64,000 bases of DNA, taken from NCBI GenBank assembly GCA_016630905.1, contig WBMQ01000002.1, forward strand, positions 496,001 to 560,000, read 5' to 3'. The stretch's first letter is position 1; the number at the start of each line of letters is the position of its first letter. This document shows, piece after piece, positions 58,603 through 64,000 of the stretch. The position numbers and the translations under genes were made by a program. This DNA is from Capillidium heterosporum. Lineage: Eukaryota > Entomophthoromycota > Entomophthoromycetes > Entomophthorales > Capillidiaceae. A model generated the notes under the pieces. It had not been told where the DNA came from. It worked only from the letters and a program-made list of their open reading frames with translations, and did no database searches.

Positions 58603-61489
58603 TTATCGACCTTGAGGCTGAGGTTGTTGAGGAGTGTTTGCATCGTTACTAGAGTTCTCAACCGGTACTTGAGGTACATCTTTCTTAAGATTGTCGACCT
58701 GGGGTTGGGGCTGAGCTGGGGCCTTGGGCTCTTCAGCTGGAGGGTTGCCATTGTCATTTTTGGGGGCAGGTTTGGCAAAGTGGAAGTCCCAAGACTTGAG
58801 CCACTTGCGTTGGTAGACCTGGCCAGGCTGAGAGAGGCCAGTACCGTAGATCAGTGGGGAAAAGTAGGTGAACATCAAAATCTGGGTAGTGATGATGAAG
58901 AACGCGGTAAGGATTCCAAACTTGGAAGTGGCAACTGGACTTTGCTGACGGTACCGAGCATGCTTAGGAATGTTGACAGTTTCCCCAGGCTTAGATAGGT
59001 CGCCGTTATGACTTTCAGAAGATGAGGGTTGGTTAACATGGTCGATAAAGGATGGATTTTCCGGGACAGCAGCATCGACCTCGTCAAAAAAGAAAAATTG
59101 GAAGGCGGCTCCGACCAACATGTATTTAAATATGAGGGCAGGGAGGTAGTGATGTAGGAAAAGCTGTCTTCCCATCGGGAAGAAAGGTAAAAAGTGTAAG
59201 CCCCAAGCCCCAAGGAAAAACAGACCAGAGTGGTAGATACGGTATCGCTTAGCTAGTAAAATTAGAATAGAGGTGAACCTAGAATTTACCTTTAAGCAGG
59301 GAATCAATACCACGTCTCAGACATAGTTGATCAGCAATGAAGTAGGCGGAAAAGACAAGGGCTACAAAGGTACCCAGCCAGTATCCGAATGGATTTCCTA
59401 AGATGTAGATCTGCTCCTTGTTATCTTTCTCTTTGGTCCAGTAGGAGGCACCGCGGTGGGTGATGGGCCACTGCCAGGGTCGGGTGGAGAATGGGTGGTC
59501 GCTGGAGATCTGATTGTTCTTGATCAGCATCTGGGTGTGCAGCTCCCAGAACTTGAGGAAGAAGTTGCGGTGGGCAGGCGCCTTGGCAACTATATCCGAA
59601 GTGTTGACGCCTTTGATGGAACTGACGACCCAGTGGTTGCTCTCTTCATGCACCTTCTTGTTACCGTTAACCTCGTTCTGCTTGAACCCCCAATCTGGAA
59701 GTACGGTTCTGTGAGTCCAGATGGCAATAGGGGTTTCGACGTGTAAGATCTTGGTGACATGTATGTTGGTTTCCCAGACAGTACCGATTTCCTGGTTCTG
59801 GACATCGATTTTAAACAAAGTGTTACGGAACTTCTGAGTGTTGTTGAGTATAGCATCCGCCCTGACCGTCGTTATTTCTTCGTTTGTTGGCATAGTGGGA
59901 GAGGCAACATCATGGGCAAGTAAGAAGGACTGGGTGTTAATATGTTCCAACCTAACGGTATCTCCATTTTTAACATAGTCTCTGTTTTCCGGTTCAACTT
60001 CGGGGAGCTGATGTTCGGGATGGACTCTCCAGTAACTATTCTCATCCTGGAAAGCATAGCCAGTTACTTGTTGGCCTTGAGAACTGATACGACCGTCAGG
60101 GTATTTTAAGGGATATCTAGCCACGTGAGAATGTAAAAATACCTTGAGTTGGTCGTGTTTAAGAGTAATGTTATCTCCATACTTAATTTCTAAATAAAGT
60201 TAGTGAATGAAAGTTTAAAAATTTACGTTGACTCTTGGAGAAAAGTTCATTTCCATAGAGTGTAGATTGGAATTCAGGTGACATGAAACTATCACCAGTA
60301 CCACTTTTACTGAGGACAGCAAAATGAATCCAGTAAAACGATAGATAGACGATAGCCGGAGTAATAATCAACCCAAGAACTCGAGCAAAGAAATGCTTAG
60401 CTACATATTTCTATTTCTCGAATAAATACTTAAAACAATAAAAAAGGTTACCGTATTGTATCCACGTCTAATATCCATTATATTCCATAGATCGTAAATA
60501 ACCGCTAATCCGATAGTTATAATAGTAAATGTGCCAACCATCTTAACACTAAAAACAGTTTAACAATAGAATGGGATTGAAAGTACCCTAAAGTGCAGGC
60601 CAAGGAGGTGCCGGTTGCGAACATCCAAAACCACCATCCGGACGTAAATTCCCTTAAAAACTTAAGTAAAGTGAAATACACAAAAACTACCCATAACGGA
60701 ACTTGTAGAACTTAACATAGCAGTAGATGGATAAGGTGGCGTAAAAGATGAGCTGACTGTCCAGGAATATCAATCTAGACTGAGTGACCAAAGAATTATC
60801 TAAAATACAAACTAAATAAAGCCATCAGTTGAAATTCTTACCGAATAGAACCAAAAAAGTCGATAGGCTGGAAGCTATCAGCGAATAACCCGATTCACGC
60901 ATAGTCAAATAGACCAAGGGGACATTAAGAGCACCAAAGATTGCAGAGGCAGCTCTTAAACCGACGTAAGGTACATTAAACTCTTTATACTCAAGGCCAA
61001 TCTTCTCAAAGTCAAAATCTCCCTTAAAACCAATGAAGTAACCACCTAGTGCCAAAGTCATCTTGGCTAAAGGAGGATGGACATCGAAAAAAAACTCATT
61101 TCGCAAGTAGTAACTAGCGAACTTTCCAAAATGTACTTCGTCAAAACTAAAAAATAAGTAAATAGAGTTGGTATAAATTGATACTTACACAACTTGGCCC
61201 GGATGGGAAATTAAGTAAAATCTGGTAACAAAACCCAAGATTGTAAATAAAATTAGGTACCAGTAGGATTTGTTTTCCACGCTCTTCCATTTATTCAAGA
61301 TCTAAACAAAATGTTAATATATGAGTAAAGTTGTTGAGCTACCGAGATCTTATCCTCCTTCTCATTGCCAAATAGCTGGCTAATTGACTTCAAAGGGCCC
61401 GAAAGTTCCTTTCCTTTGAAATTACGCTGTCGCATGCCACCCAGCAGTTCTGAATTTTCTCGGCTCATATCTATTACAATATAATCCAC
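58603..61489 (-). CDS. PMT4: Protein O-mannosyltransferase, Pmt4 subfamily
   Basis: This multi-span ER enzyme transfers mannose from dolichol-P-mannose to Ser/Thr of secretory proteins. Pmt4 acts mainly on membrane and GPI proteins. The luminal catalytic loop FDEVHFGKFASYY...FFDVHPPLAK carries the DE motif. FEKIGLEYKEFNVPYVGLRA marks the Pmt4 group. A central MIR region (LHSHVARYPLKYPDGRISSQGQQVTGY) is followed by four or five C-terminal membrane helices and a Pro/Gln-rich tail. Exons are 61343-61489, 61189-61301, 60842-61146, 60691-60799, 60587-60652, 60452-60548, 60227-60410, 59290-60189 and 58603-59252, giving 856 residues. Beyond the stop another frame stays open to 58530 (VDKAASEAQIGN). 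It could be reached by a 58-nt intron. Confidence 0.94.
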
Positions 61490-62960
61490 TTTGTAAAGAA
61501 TTGAGTTTAAAAGGTATGCAGTTGAAGGCTTTGGAAAAAATAGGTAGGCTTGGTGATGTAACTTACTCTAATTGGTTCTTTATTTTGGATTACGATTGTT
61601 CTAAATTTAGAACTGTTTGGGTTGTAAGTTGGAATCTTGGATTATGTGATAAGGATAGGTAAGGAGCTATAAAGAATTATAAGACATAAATTTACAACTT
61701 TGTAGGCCAATAAATACTTCAGCTTCAAGTTCCAGTCACAATATATACCAATTATATAATATTAACTTTGCTACATATAACTAATTTTTTTAGTTGTATC
61801 TTAAGTATTATATTTTAATACTAGTTTTTTTTACAAAGATATAGCTCTATTTTTATAAAGTATACTAAATGAACTATAGGCTAATATAGCACTATACTAT
61901 AATTTTATAGCTGATATCTACTATACAGCAGGATATATATTCCAAACATATCAAGAATTAGTATATTGTATATAGTTTATAATAATTTTATTATAAAAAT
62001 GTTTTAATCTTTTTTATTATATTATTTTTTATATAAGCTTTAATAAGCTTATTTAGCAACTGTAGATCTATCAATCATAAAAATATAGCTGTAGTAAGAG
62101 ATATAAGTTAAAATACAACTAAAGTACTACTCAGGTCCAAATTATTATAAACTTCTAAACTATTTTTACCAATTCTATTATAACTAGAATAATAATAGTT
62201 TATAATACTTAAATTAGACTATAGTATTAAGATCAGTCTAATTTCTTTTCTAAAGTTTACCTGCTTTCAAGGTGAAGAAGGAAATAAAAACTTAAATTAA
62301 AAGTTAAATGTAATAGAACTATAGCTAGAATTATAATATAGTGTAGTTTTGAAGTTTTTATAATCTAATTTCTATTAATATTTTAAGCTTCCAACTACTT
62401 ACAATACTAACTGCTTAAATAGGTAGCCTATTTCAACTTAATTCCTACTTCCTATAAAACTATATATACATTCTATTTATATAATGATAATAGGAGGTGG
62501 TATTTCATATAGTAACTTTCTAACATAAGCTATTATAAGAAATGCTTATAAACTTTGGTTAGCAAATAATTAGCAATTGAGATGGTGACCTTTCATGGGT
62601 AAAAAATAAATTCCAATAAATCTGGTAAATATATGGAGTACTTTGGCCTATCTTTCTTTATCAGCTGATAGATTTAACAAATTTGTGTCTTGATAGGGGT
62701 TAAAAGTTCATATCAATTATGATCCAAGAATCGTAGTTTGAATTGTAAATTTAGGATTATTTATCCTTTTGCCATCAGCCTAAGTTTGCTTCCAAACACA
62801 AAAGCTAAAAACAATCTGTCACCCAGTTTTAAAAATAGACCGAAAGGCTCCCGAAACGAAACATCTATCAAATATAAGAAACACAAAAACACAGTAATAT
62901 TTAATACAGCAATATATTTCATCTTAATCTAACAAAGTTACCCTATTTTACAGCCTGTAT
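61490..62960. other. Very AT-rich divergent spacer
   Basis: About 1.5 kb lie between the PMT4 and KOG1 starts. From roughly 61.74 to 62.56 kb the DNA is extremely AT-rich, with many short TATA and AAGCTT-like repeats on both strands. I cannot define repeat boundaries. A TTTTACAG just before the KOG1 ATG may be the acceptor of an intron in its 5' leader. Confidence 0.5.
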
Positions 62961-64000
62961 ATGTCAAAGACAGTAATAAATAAAAGTCTCGACACGATTT
63001 TAGAAGAGATAAAGCATGGCTTGGATGACGAGGGTACGCCAGAGGAAAGGCTAGCTTTGATGGAAGCGTTTTTCAAATTATATTTCACTTCAAAGCGACA
63101 TGGGCCGACTATGACCAGGAGGTTTGAGATAGTTGCTGGTGATGACCAATTTAACAACATTTTGGATTGGCGATTGAAGGACAAACAGAAAACGGTTACA
63201 GTTGCCCTAGTTCTATGTTTGAACATAGGAGTAGATCCGCCGGATATAGTGAAGCCCGAACCATGTGCCAAGATTGAATGCTGGTTAGACCCAACTACAC
63301 TAACCGCCCCCAAAGCTTTGGAAGCCATCGGCAAGAACTTGCAGCAGCAGTACGAGGTTTGGCAACCGAGAGCTAGATACAAGTTATCCTTGGACCCATC
63401 AGTTGAAGAGACTAGGAAGTTGTGCTGTACATTGAGGAGGAGTTCGAAGGATGAAAGAATTTTGTTCCACTACAACGGGCATGGAGTTCCGAAACCTACT
63501 CCCAGTGGAGAAATTTGGGTCTTCAACAAAAATTATACGCAGTACATACCCATCAACATTCAAGAGTTGCAGAGTTGGCTAGGAACTCCATGCATGTACG
63601 TTTACGATTGCTCAGCAGCTGGTAACATTATAAAGGCTTTCAATCGCTTCGCAAAGCATTTCGACAACGAGGCCAGTAGGTTGGCAGGTCCAAACCGAGT
63701 GGCAGGTAGGATGCTGGTTCAAGAGTCTATCCAGTTCGCCGCATGTGATTCAGATGAAGTTTTACCCGTCAATCCAGAGCTCCCAGCTGATATTTTCACC
63801 TCCTGCATGACAACACCAATTGAGATGGCGATGCGATGGTACGTAATGAGGAACCCTTTGTTGACCAAAATTGACCCGGAGATGATATTGAAGCTCCCAG
63901 GACGGTTGAACGATAGACGTACCCCACTAGGGGACCTTAGCTGGATCTTCACATCTATTACCGACACCATCGCCTGGAACTTGCTCCCATCCCATATATT
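62961..64000 (+). CDS. KOG1: TORC1 subunit Kog1/Raptor, 5' part
   Basis: Raptor/Kog1 is the substrate-recruiting scaffold of TORC1. The frame starts at 62961 and stays open to the window end, giving about 346 residues without an intron. The Raptor N-terminal conserved (caspase-like) domain is complete here. It includes DWRLKDKQKTVTVALVLCLNIGVDPPD, WQPRARYKLSLDP, LFHYNGHGVPKP with the His dyad position, WVFNKNYTQYIPI and YVYDCSAAG. The stretch LPADIFTSCMTTPIEMAMRW follows, as in all Raptors. The HEAT and WD40 parts lie beyond the window. Confidence 0.95.
   Translation, partial: MSKTVINKSLDTILEEIKHGLDDEGTPEERLALMEAFFKLYFTSKRHGPTMTRRFEIVAGDDQFNNILDWRLKDKQKTVTVALVLCLNIGVDPPDIVKPEPCAKIECWLDPTTLTAPKALEAIGKNLQQQYEVWQPRARYKLSLDPSVEETRKLCCTLRRSSKDERILFHYNGHGVPKPTPSGEIWVFNKNYTQYIPINIQELQSWLGTPCMYVYDCSAAGNIIKAFNRFAKHFDNEASRLAGPNRVAGRMLVQESIQFAACDSDEVLPVNPELPADIFTSCMTTPIEMAMRWYVMRNPLLTKIDPEMILKLPGRLNDRRTPLGDLSWIFTSITDTIAWNLLPSHI

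Noticed and set aside
1-64000. Genome-wide programmed +1 frameshifting at stop codons preceded by pyrimidine-ending codons
   Set aside because: At first seven sites fitted the idea. Four are clearly introns, and three of the genes involved (LAMTOR1-like, MUS81, DNM1) have possible intron solutions. The reductase breaks are not at stops, and one is a missing base. Only the SH3 start remains, which is too little for a mechanism.
1-64000. tRNA genes, CRISPR arrays, intact transposons
   Set aside because: Isolated GGTTCGAA-like words occur without a paired cloverleaf. There is no regular repeat-spacer array and no transposase or reverse-transcriptase motif in any frame.

Overview
This is nuclear DNA from a fungus. 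It carries several hallmark fungal genes: O-mannosyltransferase PMT4, Raptor/KOG1, two Fungal_trans-domain regulators, a BSD2-type Golgi adaptor, Sec31, Dnm1 and an ECM2/Slt11 splicing factor. Genes are compact and often split by very short introns, mostly 33-60 nt, with a CTAAC/CTAAT-like branch point close to the acceptor. Spacers are strongly AT-rich. The intron density and a phytochelatin synthase argue against a Saccharomyces-type yeast, but I cannot name the lineage. I see no bacterial, plasmid, phage or CRISPR features and no convincing tRNA or rRNA gene.

Layout. 0.2-8.2 kb: a LAMTOR1/Meh1-like TORC1 anchor (-), MUS81 (+), SHQ1 (-), a small unassigned gene (-) and DNM1 (+). 8.4-11.4 kb: a tiny interrupted coiled-coil ORF, a BRI3/LITAF-like membrane protein (-) and an SH3/EH-like adaptor (-). 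11.9-19.5 kb: SEC31 (-) and the ABCF ATPase ARB1 (+). 20-26.3 kb: an unassigned acidic protein, phytochelatin synthase and a VPS9+CUE Rab5 exchange factor (all +). 26.7-34.0 kb: ECM2 (-), a BMT5-like rRNA methyltransferase (+), a BSD2/Ndfip-like protein (-) and a C2H2 zinc-finger regulator (-). 34-46 kb: an old tandem duplication with two Fungal_trans regulators (+), one intact P5-type ATPase (-) and the relic of a second ATPase copy between them. 47.8-50.4 kb: a membrane protein (-) and two tandem acyl-CoA-binding proteins (+). 51.8-64 kb: the PP2A B55 subunit (-), a small membrane protein (-), an aldo-keto reductase with two indels (-), PMT4 (-) and the 5' part of KOG1 (+), which runs off the window.

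Most genes are housekeeping: vesicle coats and Rab signalling, organelle fission, rRNA/snoRNP and ribosome biogenesis, splicing, DNA repair and glycosylation. Two TORC1 components, the vacuolar anchor and Raptor, lie at opposite ends of the window. The accessory part is the 34-46 kb duplicated block. The two regulator copies share diverged upstream DNA that still keeps a CGG-N8-CCG palindrome.

Several genes first look frameshifted. I re-examined each on both frames. In phytochelatin synthase and the zinc-finger gene, short introns with weak splice sites restore one frame exactly, and the exon sums are divisible by three. Only the aldo-keto reductase (one extra and one missing base) and the start of the SH3 gene (one extra base at a stop codon) resist an intron explanation. 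All exon boundaries are read by eye and need RNA evidence.
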